A DNA stretch of 64,000 nt from Jacaranda mimosifolia (lineage: Eukaryota > Streptophyta > Magnoliopsida > Lamiales > Bignoniaceae). The notes beneath the pieces were generated by a model. It did no database searches. It was given only the letters and a program-made list of their open reading frames with translations, and was not told where the DNA came from. The stretch is from positions 29,740,690 through 29,804,689 of the forward strand of contig CM032118.1 in NCBI GenBank assembly GCA_018894105.1. Direction: 5' to 3'. Positions 35,801 to 45,340 of the stretch are shown piece after piece (within the stretch, counting starts at the first letter, position 1; the number at the start of each line of letters is the position of its first letter). A program made the translations under genes and the position numbers.

Positions 35801-36409
35801 CTGCTAGCGGGAGGAGTGCGGCCGAAGAACTCCAAAAGAAAGCTCAAGTGGCAGCGCAGTCCTACTACGATGATGGTCGAGCATAGGGGTATGAAGCCGC
35901 ACTACAGTTTGCTCAGCGTGAGTTTGGTAGAGTGCTACTCGTCATTCGACGAAAGGCAGTTCAGAAATTCATGCTGACCTCCGCTTTCATGGATGCTAGC
36001 ATTGTCTTCTCTCTCGACGACACTAAGGATGTGATTGACAAGGCTGTTAAAAAATTGGAGTTCCTGGGCTACTCGTTTAGGGTGGAGGATAAGGAGCGCC
36101 TGAGCTATACGCTCGACAAGCGACTCCAAATGTACCCCACTGACCCTGCTGTGGTCAAGGGGCCTCAAGCCGATAAGATTGCTCCTGTGGATGACCCTCC
36201 CACTGCAGTTCTTGTTCATTCTCCCATTGCAGTTCGACTTTGCCAACGATTTCGCCTTTGACATCCATGATGGCAAGATTAACATTACCGAATATTTTTC
36301 TCCTGGTGCACATTCTTTCCTAGCCAAGGAAGCCGGCCCTTCCAGGCTTCAAGAGGAGGTTGGGGTCAGCCCTAAGCGAGTTAAGGGGGCTGGGTCGAGC
36401 AACCCTTGA
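32891..36409 (+). pseudogene. antisense aORF of Tat copy B, spliced, MITE-interrupted
   Basis: Runs opposite to gag-pol. Exon 1 starts at ATG 32,891 (MLKVFRDDKSSRGSDSEATR), is broken by a MITE (33,171-34,288), and continues 34,289-34,915 with HIPPDYEFIIPGPEGRMH, FVTVFEDDLRCRLGFPM, KNRYFYVRAPGGVGF and LLPAQLDLLVDAQL. An 86-bp intron (34,916-35,001, GT to GCAG) follows; its removal joins the two open frames exactly in phase. Exon 2 begins DREQIMSQTRAEAIARAERN. The C-terminal part has a charged, coiled-coil-like stretch (EVGRLTKQLENRDA, about 35,725-35,766) and ends at TGA 36,409. Several in-frame stops (33,020; 35,767; 35,884) and frameshifts exist. Similar antisense ORFs of unknown function are known in Tat/Retand elements. 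Confidence 0.75.
33171..34288. mobile_element. PIF/Harbinger-type MITE-like element inside the aORF
   Basis: The left end is GGCTCCGTTTGGTTACTAGG; the inverted right end is GGCTCAGTTTGGTTGCTAGG. The match continues to about 30 bp with three differences. The TTA target duplication lies at 33,168-33,170 and 34,289-34,291. GG-x-x-C-x-GTTTGGTT termini and TTA/TAA duplication are the hallmark of Tourist/PIF-Harbinger elements. It is 1,118 bp long and no transposase is visible. Excising it restores the aORF frame from NML into the GVYHIPPDYEF stretch. Confidence 0.88.
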
Positions 36410-36782
36410 ATCTGTTTAGTCGCCTTGCGAGGCGCTGCTTTATAATCTCCTTGCCCCTTTTGTAACGATGTAATGAACAATATTTTAAATTTAAAAAAAT
36501 TATGTTTTCTGCTGATCGATGGGTATTGCTTTTCCTTTATTTTTGATGTCTTCGTTCTTGTTAAATATGGATTGTTAATGAATAACAGTTTGCACGATTT
36601 GATTAGAAGTTGGTAGTGAACACAATAGAAGTAATGCAAGTGATTTGTTGTGTTCCTTAGTACTATCTCCATAGATCAGTTATATTAGCTTAACGCCTTT
36701 AAAAAAGTTGTCTTCAATTATGGGATCGGGTTTTTAATGGTGGGGGTTATTGGATTAATGTGCTAATCCATTGTAAAAGTAA
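36410..36782. other. untranslated stretch between aORF 3' end and minisatellite
   Basis: After the aORF stop there are AT-rich words including 'aatgaacaatattttaaatt' (36,471), which could serve as a polyadenylation region for the antisense transcript. No coding sequence is apparent. Confidence 0.4.
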
Positions 36783-37294
36783 CTTATGGACGACTTCAGG
36801 GTCGGCCATATGCAATTTACTTGTGCACATGCTGGGGCTAAAGAGCCGTGGAGTTATAGCTTTAAGCTACTAACTTGGTCAACTTTGAGGTTGATTATGA
36901 ACGATCAAATCATGTATTGGCTCAGGCTGAAAAGCCTTAACTTAGCAGTTTGAAGCCTGCTTGGTCGACTTCAGGGTCGACTACAAACGATCAGCTCATT
37001 TTTGTCTCAGCTGAAAAGGCCTTAGTTTGGCTATTTGAAGGTTGCTTGGTAGACAAGAAACGATCAACTTATTTTTGTCTCAGCTAAAAAAGCCTTAGTT
37101 TGGCAGTTCAAATGCTGCTTGGTCGACTTTAGGGTTAACTATAAATGATCAACTCATTTTTGTCTCGACTAAAAAAGCCTTAGTTTGGCAGTTCGAAGGC
37201 CGCTTGGTCGACTAGAAATGATCAACTAGTTTTTATCTCGATTGAAAAAGCCTTAGTTTGGGGGTTCGAAGGCCGCTTGGTCAACTTCGGGTTG
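36783..37294 (+). repeat. minisatellite of Tat copy B with alternating 85/73-bp units
   Basis: Units start at 36,877, 36,963, 37,048, 37,121, 37,206 and 37,279 (spacings 86, 85, 73, 85, 73), each opening 'ggtcgact' or similar. They share 'cgatcaactcatttttgtct' and 'aaaagccttagtttggcag'. The short unit lacks about 12 bp after the opening, so the array is built of 158-bp dimers. A more degenerate copy precedes it from about 36,783. It lies between the integrase and the aORF. Confidence 0.88.
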
Positions 37295-37439
37295 TGGAAG
37301 TGGATATTTGTAAAAATGACGAAAATCACCTTTGCATAATGGGGGTACAACGGAGACCGATGGTCTCTTTATACATAGAACTTCTTTAAATTTATAGCAT
37401 TTCAGGGTTGTGGTAGTTCAGTGCCGTGCAGGTTCGCTA

Positions 37440-38676
37440 GTCGGTATGCGTTGTGCTTTGGCACCTTGACCACATTGTTGATCCCTCCCATTTCAGGTCG
37501 AGTTTTCCTACGTTTCTTGACACCTCAACTTTCTTGAGGATGAGATCTTCGATTTTGAAGCTAAGCGGTCGAACTGCTTTGTTGTAATGTTTTGTCATTT
37601 TCGATCTGTACCGCTGCATGGTATTGTAAGCTTCGTGTCGCAACTCATCGATGCTTTCCAAGTTGAGTGCCCTTTCGAATACGTTTTCTGACTGGGTTAT
37701 AATAGATTACCTGAGCTGTGTGCTATATCAATTTAGATAGGATGATTGCTTCGGAGCCGTAGACAAAGATGTAGGGATTGCAACCAGTGGCTGTTCGCGG
37801 GGTTGTTCTGTGTGCCCATAGCAGCTCAAGGAGGTCATCCGCCCAACTTGCTCCTGTTCTTTCTAGTAGAGCCTTGAGATGTTCGAGGACAGTTCTGCTC
37901 GTGACCTCAATCTGACTGTTAGCCTAGGGGTTTTCGACTGAAGTAAAGTATTGGTTGATCCCCAAAGCTTCGCACCAATTCCTTGTGTTCTTGCTTTGGA
38001 ATTGGGTTCCATTGTCTGAGATCAGAATTTTAGGTAAACCAAAGCGACAAACGATATTTTTCCAAATGAAACTCTTGATGGCCGCATCAATTATTTTAGG
38101 AACTGTTTTTGCCTCAACCCACTTATTAAAGTATTTGACCGCGACGATGATGAATTTTCGTTGGCTTGATGTCTTTGGTGAGGAGCTGAGTATGTCAATA
38201 CCCCATTGATCAAATGGCCACGCGATCTCCACATTTATTATTGACGCCGCTGGTTGGTGCGGTATATTTAAGTGGAACTGGCAGAATGGACACTTTCTAG
38301 CAAAGTCAACAGAGTTTTTTAACAATGTAGGCTGAAAATAACCATATCAAACAACTTTATGCACAAGGGATCGATCCCTAGAATAATTTCCACAAATGCC
38401 TGTGTGGATTTCGTGAAGGACTTGGTCTAGCATTAAGCATCTCAAAGGTGGTCCTGATACCGATCTCCTGTAGAGCTGTCCATGCTTGTCGAGGGCAAAT
38501 TTGGCTGCTTGACCTTTGAGCTTACGCACCTCATTTTTATCTCTAGGGACAGTCCCTTGGCTTAGGTAAAGCTTGATTTGGTCTTGCCAAGAGGAAGGTG
38601 ATTCTTCGATGCTCCCTACCATGTTCTGGTTGTGAATATTTATAAAGGGTTTGCTGGCGACCAGAAATGTTATCAT
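37440..38676 (-). pseudogene. integrase of Tat copy B
   Basis: The N-terminal piece (38,676-38,347) ends VLHEIHTGICGNYSRDRSLV, the H-x-x-x-x-G-x-C-G-x-H zinc region. The core (38,325-37,924) has CPFCQF, FDQWGIDILSSSPK (first Asp) and LPKILISDNGTQFQSK (second Asp). A stop or shift follows VENP; the third catalytic residue (SQIEVT) is readable just downstream. The C-terminal piece (37,661-37,437) has RHEAYNTMQRYRSKMTKHYN and VRPLSFKIEDLILKKVE. All three catalytic acidic residues survive although the frame is broken. Confidence 0.86.
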
Positions 38677-38699
38677 TTATTCTCTGGTTTCTCTTGTCG

Positions 38700-39570
38700 A
38701 GCTTGCGAACTTGGAGATGGCGTCAATCCGCTTATTTTTTGATTGAGGCACCTGGTTGAGGGTAAAACTCTTGAACAACTGTTGTAATATTTTCACCTCA
38801 GCCAAGTTTCTTTGGCCTCGAAGTTTCCTTCAACCTGCTCTGCGACCAACTAAGAATCGATGATCGCAACTAGCTGCTCGACGCCGCGAGCTGCTGCCAT
38901 ATTCATGCCAGTGATGAGGGCTTCATATTTTGGCTCATTATTGGTGACTGGGAGTAGAGTTTAATTAGAAATCATATTCCTCCGTGAGTAGGGAGCAGAG
39001 CGAGATACTAATTCCATCTCCTGAGGTGGTTGCTGATCTATCGATGTGTAATGTCCGTATAGAGGAGTTCTGGTCATGTTGGTCAGGGAGGTCAAGCCTC
39101 TAGGCAACAAAATCAGCTAGGACCTGTGCTTTTATGGTGGTCCGCAGTTGAAATGTGATGTCAAATTCCCCAAACTCGATGGCCCACTTAGTTAGTCTTC
39201 CTAATATGTCTGGCTTCAACAACACCTATTTTAACAACTAATTCATCAACACTATGATCGCATGAGACTGGAAGTAAAGCCATAGCTTCCGTGTTGCTGT
39301 AACCAGGGCGAGGGTGAGCTTCTCGATTTCCAGATAATTTTGCTCGGGCTCCTGTAGCGCTTTACTGCAATAATAAATGAGTTGATGAGTTTTGTTTCTC
39401 ATTGAGACCAAGACCGAGTTGATCGAGACGGTAGACACGGCTAGATGGAGGTGTAGAACTTCTACCAGCTCAGATTTGGCAAGCATGGGTGGCGAGGAGA
39501 GATATTTCTTGAGATTGACCAGAGCTTGGTCGCACTGCTCCATCCATTGGAATTCTATTTTTTTTTGCAT
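38700..39570 (-). pseudogene. RNase H region of Tat copy B
   Basis: The first piece (39,570-39,238) reads FQWMEQCDQALVNLKKYLSS and IYYCSKALQEPEQNYLEIEK, the connection/RNase H stretch following RT. A second, more broken RNase H-like part (about 39,050-38,780) contains EPKYEALITGMNMAAARGVE and LVAEQVEG, matching the N-N-E-A-E-Y-E-A-L-I-x-G pattern of the additional plant-type RNase H of Tat elements. Several stops occur. Confidence 0.75.
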
Positions 39571-39699
39571 TTCTGAGTATTTTGAAAAAGGGGAGACTCT
39601 TGTTGGCTAGTCATGCAATGAACCTGCTAAGGGCTATTATTCTGCCGACTAGGTGCTATACGTCCTGGACTGTTTGGGGTAGGGTGATATTCAAAACTG

Positions 39700-40375
39700 C
39701 CTAGATCTTCTGTGGGTTCGCTTCGATCCCCCTTTGACTAACCATGTAACCCAGGAACTTATCTCTTCGAATTCCGAAGGTACACTTGTTGGGGTTTAGT
39801 TTCATACCAAATGCCTGCAGTATCAATAAGGTATGGTTGAGGTCAATTAGGTAATCCTCAGCTTTTTCTGTCTTGATTGACAATCATGTCGTCGACGTAA
39901 ACTTCCATAGACTTTCCAATCTCATTCTTGAACATGAAGTTACTAATCTTTGGTAAGTTGCTCCTGCGTTTTGGAGCCTAAAAGGCATGACCAAGGAACA
40001 ATATATACCATTGGGGACGATGAAAGAGGTCTTGTCCCGGTCTTCAGGTGCCATGAATATTTGATAATAGCCTTGAAATGCATCCATAATACTTAATAAT
40101 TCGCAACTAGCAGTAGAATTGACTATTAAATCTATACAAGGCAGGGAGTAAGGATCTTTAGGGCAAGCTTTATTCAAATCCGTAAAGTTATTAAACATAC
40201 GCCATTTTCCCTCGTTCTTGGGGACGAGTACAACATTACAAAGCCAAAAGGGATATTGAATTTCTACAATATATCCTGCCTCTAAAAGTTTGTTGACCTC
40301 ATCTTTGATGAACTGGGATCTCTCTGCGTTGAAAGTCTTTGTCTTCTGTTTGACTGGTTTGTATGAGGGGTCCAT
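39700..40375 (-). pseudogene. reverse transcriptase of Tat copy B, one frameshift
   Basis: A 163-residue open stretch begins MDPSYKPVKQKTKTFNAERS. It includes WLCNVVLVPKNEGKWRM, FTDLNKACPKDPYSLP (the conserved D-L-N-K-A-C-P-K-D-x-Y/F-P-L-P), SIMDAFQGYYQI (first catalytic Asp present) and a T-S-F-I-V-P-N-G-x-Y motif. A frameshift near 39,960 moves the reading to the frame containing MEVYVDDMIV (about 39,912-39,883), so the YVDD catalytic box survives. The next piece (39,883-39,701) has MKLNPNKCTFGIRRDKFLGY and SQRGIEANPQKI. Only the frameshift separates these two pieces. Confidence 0.88.
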
Positions 40376-40429
40376 ATTTAGGCGATGGACAATAACACTT
40401 GGGTTGATTCCCTAGAGATTGAAAGCTTT

Positions 40430-41070
40430 TCATGCGAACATGTTGATGTTTCTGTAGAGGAAATCAACCATAAGACACTCTATATGATGGCCCATGTCAC
40501 TCCTAATTTGGGTGGTCTTGTCGGGGTTCCTCGGTTCCAGTTCGATGGTTTTGAACTCTCCGATCGGCTCAATTCGGGTGTCCTCTAATTTCCCTTTCTT
40601 GCTTGCCTGTCCCTCCTTAGGTTTCGCTACGGGGGCATCCCTCGAGGGGTTCAGTTGGAGTCGGGCCTTCTGCTCGGTGGATTCGATTAAAATGGTATAG
40701 TAGTGCCATGTTTCTTTAACGTTGCACAAAAGCTCGCCTATGCCTGCTGGGGTTGAAAATTTGATCTTCATGTGGTAGGTCGAGACAATGGCCAAAAAGT
40801 CATTCAGGGTGGGTCGACCAATGATGACGTTGTAAGCGAATGGAGCGTCAACGATCAGGTAGTTTATCATGAGGGTTCTGCTGTGGGGGACTTCTCCAAA
40901 TGAGGTGGATAAGTTAATAAATCCTTCCAGGATGATTTTCGATCCCTCGAACCCAACTAAAACTGTACGAATTGGCTCAAATTTCAGTTGTCCCAAATTT
41001 ATTCTTTCTAAGGTTGACAAGAATATGATGTTGGCGGAGCTGCCGTTGTCGACAGGACCTTTCTTATTTC
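40430..41070 (-). pseudogene. aspartic protease of Tat copy B
   Basis: The active-site loop VDNGSSANIIF reads at about 41,058-41,026. It is followed by ERINLGQLKFEPIRTVLVGF and, later, FAYNVIIGRPTLNDFLAIVS with STYHMKIKF. D-N-G in place of D-S/T-G is usual for Tat proteases. The open stretch (41,020-40,430) runs on into the linker before RT. Upstream gag is in another frame, so a fused polyprotein is no longer possible. Confidence 0.85.
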
Positions 41071-41454
41071 AAAATTCACAATTTCAACTGATATGACCAC
41101 ATGGCAATCCATCTTGTGGTCGGCGCCTTTGTTCTCGAGGTGGGTGAGGTCGGCATTAGTGAAAGAGATTAGTTTTGTACAAGTTGAGAGCTGGAATACC
41201 ATTTCGACCGGAATGGATTTGGTCGATTCTAGTTGCTGCTAGGTCTGCCTTCTTACAGACTTCGAGTCCTCCCCAGTAGGACCTCCAGCAATCATATCAA
41301 TTACTCCTTGAATGGGTGGGCGGGGATCCTAGGCAGGTTTCTTTCCTCTATCTTTCTTTCACGAGCTAACCGACCTTTCTCTATGGGGTGTTTGGTCGAA
41401 TTTTCCCCCTTCTTTTCTGGCATGTTTATCGATGTATTTTTTGAGATGGCCTTG

Positions 41455-42690
41455 TCAAATTAGCCTCTTGATATCATCGTGCAAGTTAAAATAGTCTTTC
41501 ATGTCATAGCTCTTTTGCTTGTGAAAATGGCAGTACTTTTTTGATTTTCTCATGGCCTCCATCTCGGCTAGTTTCCTGGGCTTTTTTAGGAGGTTGTCAT
41601 GCTGGATGGTGAACAATACCTTTTTCGTTGAGAGATTAAGCAGGGTATAATCACAGAAGCGTTTAATGGGAGATCGATGACCTTCTCTGTGTTGGCGATC
41701 ATCCTTCTCCTTGTTCTTCTTCTTGTCGACCTCAGGGTTACTATATTTAAGTCTTTTCATGTCTTCTTAGGTCATATATCTTTCTGTGAGGTCGAACAAC
41801 TTCTCTATCGACCGGGGCTACTCTCGCACCAATGCGTGTCCATATTCTTTGTGTCTGAGGCCCAAGAAAAGCATGTCGATTAGGAACTCGATGTGGGGAC
41901 ACTCCTGTATTAAACCTGGTGAAGAAGTTCCGAAGGGACACTCTTTCATTCTATTTCATTGTGTGCATGTGAGTATGAGGAAGCTTTGCTTTCCTTCGGC
42001 TGGCAAACTGGTGCAGAAATTTGTCACATAACTGATTGTATGAATATATCGATGCTGGCTCCAGCTTAATGAACCAATCGAGCACAATCTCTTGAAAAGT
42101 AGTCACTAACATCTTAGCATGGATATAATCATTATGCCCATGCAACTACATCATGTGCTCGAATTGCATTGAGTGTTCATTGGAGTATGACGAGCCATCG
42201 TACCGAGGCAGGCCGGTTAGGACCTTGCTTCCATGATAATGCGCTCGTCGATGATCTCCTGGATGAAAGGAGATTCCCTCTCTCGGCAAAACCTTGGTGG
42301 CCCATTATAGTAGTGGTTTTTCTTAGTGTTTGTCCTCGAAATCTTCTCCAAACGCTTATTTAGCTACTAAACATGATGAGATATCTCCTCTCACTCATCT
42401 CTATTACTTAAGATGCATTTCTGCACGGCTGACGTCACGAGCGCTTGACCCTAACATACTGCAGGGCTCGAATGGGTTGAACGTTGTGATCAGCGGAATC
42501 CGCCACTTCTTTGCAGGGGGTAGGTCGAGCCATTTCCCTAGAAAAATGCCCTGGACTGGTTTCTCGTCTCGAGAGAGGTCGCCTGGACTCTGGTCGGTCA
42601 CAATTCTCTGCGGGCGATCTCTCTTCAAAGGGTGCTGGTTGCTGGGTAGCACTAACTGTCGGTTCTGGTTGGATGACATTTCGATTTAGA
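41455..42690 (-). pseudogene. gag relic of Tat copy B
   Basis: Pieces in shifted frames. The N-terminal region (42,679-42,404) contains FLGKWLDLPPAKKWRIPLIT. The gag core (42,145-41,951) has FQEIVLDWFIKLEPASIYSY and QLCDKFLHQF, matching the A-x-x-W-F-x-x-L-x-x-x-S-I-x-S-(F/Y)-x-x-L pattern of retrotransposon gag. The C-terminal part (41,760-41,455) has YCHFHKQKSYDMKDYFNLHD, the Tat zinc-knuckle-like region (C-x-F-H-x-x-x-G-H-x-T-x-x-C in relatives) with its glycine-histidine and last cysteine lost. Nucleic-acid binding by this motif is unlikely. Confidence 0.78.
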
Positions 42691-42911
42691 GCAGTGAAGA
42701 GTTGAGCAGAAATTTGTGCGGATATTTGCTAACTAATAAGCTACGTTAGTTAGGGCATGGTTAGGGTGACCACTTGTTCCGGTTGGGCGCAAGATCCTAG
42801 CACGCTAGGTTCTTGCTGGGGTTGGGGAAAGGGAGTGGCAGACCTCCTATTCTCTTCTCTCTCAGAAACGGCTCGCTTGGTGTTAACCATTTTTCGATTG
42901 CGGATTTAGAT

Positions 42912-42930
42912 TTCCCACAGATGGCGCTAA
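42912..42930 (-). promoter_or_regulatory. primer-binding site of Tat copy B
   Basis: Immediately inside the 5' LTR, the minus strand reads TTAGCGCCATCTGTGGGAA. It is two substitutions from the (T)GGCGCCGTCTGTGGGAA-type primer site of many Tat/Ogre-related elements. The tRNA identity is left open. Confidence 0.7.
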
Positions 42931-42931
42931 A

Positions 42932-43741
42932 TGATAAGGGGTCAAAGTTGTATATGCTTGGATTGGGATAGATTCTAAAGGTGTCGATCTATCTGGTTGA
43001 GTAGCTAACTTCTGGACTGAATCCTGTAATCACGAACAAATGTCAGGCTAGTCGAGGTGCCCCCGTCAATGGCACTCCGACTCTCAAGTCAGTATGAGAA
43101 CGACCAGATAAGATGAGCAGCAGAGTGAGGGCTTTGTGATATAGAATGGCATCCCTAGTGAGAGGCTGGCAATAGGGCATTTATAGCCTTGCCCAAGTGA
43201 TTTATATGTCCAATATGCCCTTAGCATGTATGAGAGGGTTTTGTTCATGCAGTGGGGCTTTAGGACATCTCATATGTCGATACTATTCCAGGTGGCTTTA
43301 TCTCCGACTTTCATGGACAGGATAGTACGCTTGTGGTGCATTCTTTGTTTGGCACGGCAACAGAGGTGGTACTGGGGTGGCACACGCCATTAATGAGGAG
43401 GCATGCTGCCTATCAGGGCATTAAATGGGACAGAGAAAAGGTTTTGCAGTCAGTCGACCTTTCCGGTCGACATGATAGATTGACCTCAGAGCTGGCTCTG
43501 AATGTGCCAGTGGACCGGTGGAAGTGATAGTCGAACCGAATGGTTGAATGAGTTGAGCATCTGACTTCGACTTGCGGCCTAGTCAAATGGCCTCAGCGTT
43601 GCTTAGTGTGCGGTTGGGAAAGAGGTGCGAGATGTCGACTAGGGTCAACAATGCGATTGGGTTCTGAGGGTGATATGGGCTTGATGATATACTCTTAGGT
43701 TGGTAGTCATTGGGCTGGGCCTATTGGGCCATCCCATATCA
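42932..43741 (-). repeat. 5' LTR of Tat copy B with TATA box
   Basis: Begins TGATAAGGGGTCAAAGTTGT and ends CCATCCCATATCA. Read on the minus strand, GGCTATAAATGC near 43,189-43,178 is a plausible TATA box for the genomic transcript. The partner LTR has the same word near 31,965. Confidence 0.93.
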
Positions 43742-44025
43742 ATTTTCATCTTTAAATCATATTCCTTAATAACCTATATATCTTCTCTCTTCTCTATTAC
43801 ATTATTTCTATTTTTCTCCACCTACAATCTATTAAACTCAACATAATCATTACTTTTTTAACAATTCATGCAAATACAAACTCATTTTGAACTCATTTTG
43901 ACTAACTACTTTCCAAAATTTTGAAAATAATGAAAGTAAAAACTAAAAATGAAAATAAAACCAAATGGGGCTTCGCTTTTTATGACTAGGCTAAACTACT
44001 AGTACTAGACCAGGGCCATTCTTAC

Positions 44026-44348
44026 TAGGGATGGTAGTGGGGCGGGTTTAGGGTAGGTTAGGCTCATCCCATACCCTACTTTGCGAGACCATGCCTGTCC
44101 TGCCCCACCCTATCTTGTCGGGTTGGCGGGTTTAACCCGCAACCTCAAAAAGAATTCAAAAAATTGAAATCATTCAATCAAAACATCAAATCAGAACTAT
44201 TTGACAGCAATTAAAATTTAAATTTCAGGGATAAAAATAAAAAATCCATGCAAACAAGATAAAATTTTAAAAGCAAAATAGGAGATAAGAGTAAAATTAA
44301 AAATATTTAGACATGATTTCCAATTTGAAAAATATAAAATAAATTATA

Positions 44349-44402
<54 letters not shown>

Positions 44403-44585
44403 CATCATCATCATCATCTATGTAGGCTAGGTGGCGAGGCGGGTTAGGTAAACCCCCATACCCACCCCCAAATAATTCGGGTTATAAAAATTTCACCCCA
44501 TACCACGTTTAAACACCCCTAACTTGTCTCATTCGGGACGGGGTGAGGTCGGGTTTGGGTTTTGACTGGCCCATTGTCATCCCTA
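44026..44585. mobile_element. non-autonomous hAT-type element with 8-bp target duplication
   Basis: An exact direct repeat ATTCTTAC lies at 44,018-44,025 and 44,586-44,593. The left end is TAGGGATGGTAGTGGGGCGG; the inverted right end is TAGGGATGACAATGGGCCAG. GC-rich inner flanks rich in 'gcgggtt' and 'aacccgc' surround an AT core with a long TTA microsatellite. Size 560 bp, no coding sequence. The 8-bp duplication and TAGGGATG ends fit hAT. Confidence 0.85.
44348..44418. repeat. TTA then CAT trinucleotide microsatellite
   Basis: About 17 TTA units pass directly into six CAT units inside the hAT-type element, suggesting a point mutation that was itself amplified. Confidence 0.92.
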
Positions 44586-44659
44586 ATTCTTACGTACCCA
44601 TTTTCAGGCCGTACGTTTGATCTCATCATCATCAATTGCCAATATTAGATTTCGTTGGA

Positions 44660-45340
44660 TAGACCTAGCAAATGGGTATCCGTAAGTAATTCAAGAGTGA
44701 ATAATGATAAGTTTGCTAAATATATCCATAGGTAAAATTACATATTTTTTATTGGATACGAGATAGTGAATCCATTACTAGTGACTATTGGTAATGGGTA
44801 ACCCATTGGTACTCATAATAAATTTTATTTTTTTATATTTAATTTGAAGATAAATTAATATGTATTTTTTAATTTACATAATATTATTCAAATATTACCT
44901 AAATAAAACTAATAAAAGAGGCTATAAATTTCAAATATTACATTGAACAAGTACTTAAAGTATGTCAAGTGTTTTAGTTTGGAAACTACAACTTAAATGT
45001 CTAAATATCTATTGAATGCAAGTTATATTATATTGTGAGTTTCAAATTTAAACCCCATTATATGTCAAAAAAAATTTAAACTACAAGTTTAAACACTACT
45101 TAAACATTATTGTTGTTATTGAAAAAGGTGTTACACCCTCTGAATAATTTGTAAGAATTAGATAAAAAAATTTAAATACATACATATATATATTATTTAT
45201 AGGTTACCTGTGGGTATCCATGTGTTGGAGCAAAAAATGACGGGTAAAATTACCTGCATTTTATTGGGTGAAGAAAATAAGGCCCATTATCTGCATTTTT
45301 TTAAATACCCATGGGTATGAATAATTATTTGCTAGGTCTA
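44660..45340. mobile_element. hAT-like non-autonomous element
   Basis: The left end TAGACCTAGCAAATGGGTAT matches the inverted right end TAGACCTAGCAAATAATTAT for 14 bases. 'acccatgggtat' and 'gggtatcc' words recur near both ends. The flanking octamers (TCGTTGGA and TTGCTCGA) agree at only 5 of 8 positions, so the duplication is decayed or absent. The interior is AT-rich with no coding relic. Confidence 0.55.

Larger units (their letters stand above)
31715..43741 (-). mobile_element. Ty3/gypsy Tat-lineage LTR retrotransposon (copy B), 12.0 kb, complete ends
   Basis: LTRs at 31,715-32,519 and 42,932-43,741 match along their whole length. The 5-bp target duplication ATTTT is exact (31,710-31,714 and 43,742-43,746), and the outer ends are TG and CA. 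Minus-strand order from the right is 5' LTR, PBS, gag, protease (DNGSSANI), RT (YVDD), RNase H, integrase, minisatellite, opposite-strand aORF, polypurine tract and 3' LTR. The PBS (TAGCGCCATCTGTGGGAA) resembles the GGCGCCGTCTGTGGG-type site common in Tat elements. Frameshifts and stops in each domain make it non-autonomous now. A Harbinger-type MITE sits in the aORF. This is the best-preserved element in the window. Confidence 0.92.
31617..43972. mobile_element. small TIR/MITE-like element split by Tat copy B
   Basis: The flanks of copy B (31,617-31,709 and 43,747-43,972) appear to be halves of one roughly 320-bp element. The left starts ACCAGTTTGGTTTCTTTTTC; the inverted right starts GCCCCATTTGGTTTTATTTT. 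Both continue with 'caaaatt(c/t)' and 'cattttc' words. The shared TTTGGTTT near both ends is typical of PIF/Harbinger-like MITEs. Target duplication is not clear. The coordinates include the 12-kb insertion. Confidence 0.35.

Noticed and set aside
37440..41070. Possible endogenous pararetrovirus (RT with YVDD)
   Set aside because: LTRs, target duplication, integrase after RNase H and a Tat-type PBS identify an LTR retrotransposon. No movement-protein or coat-protein motifs were seen.
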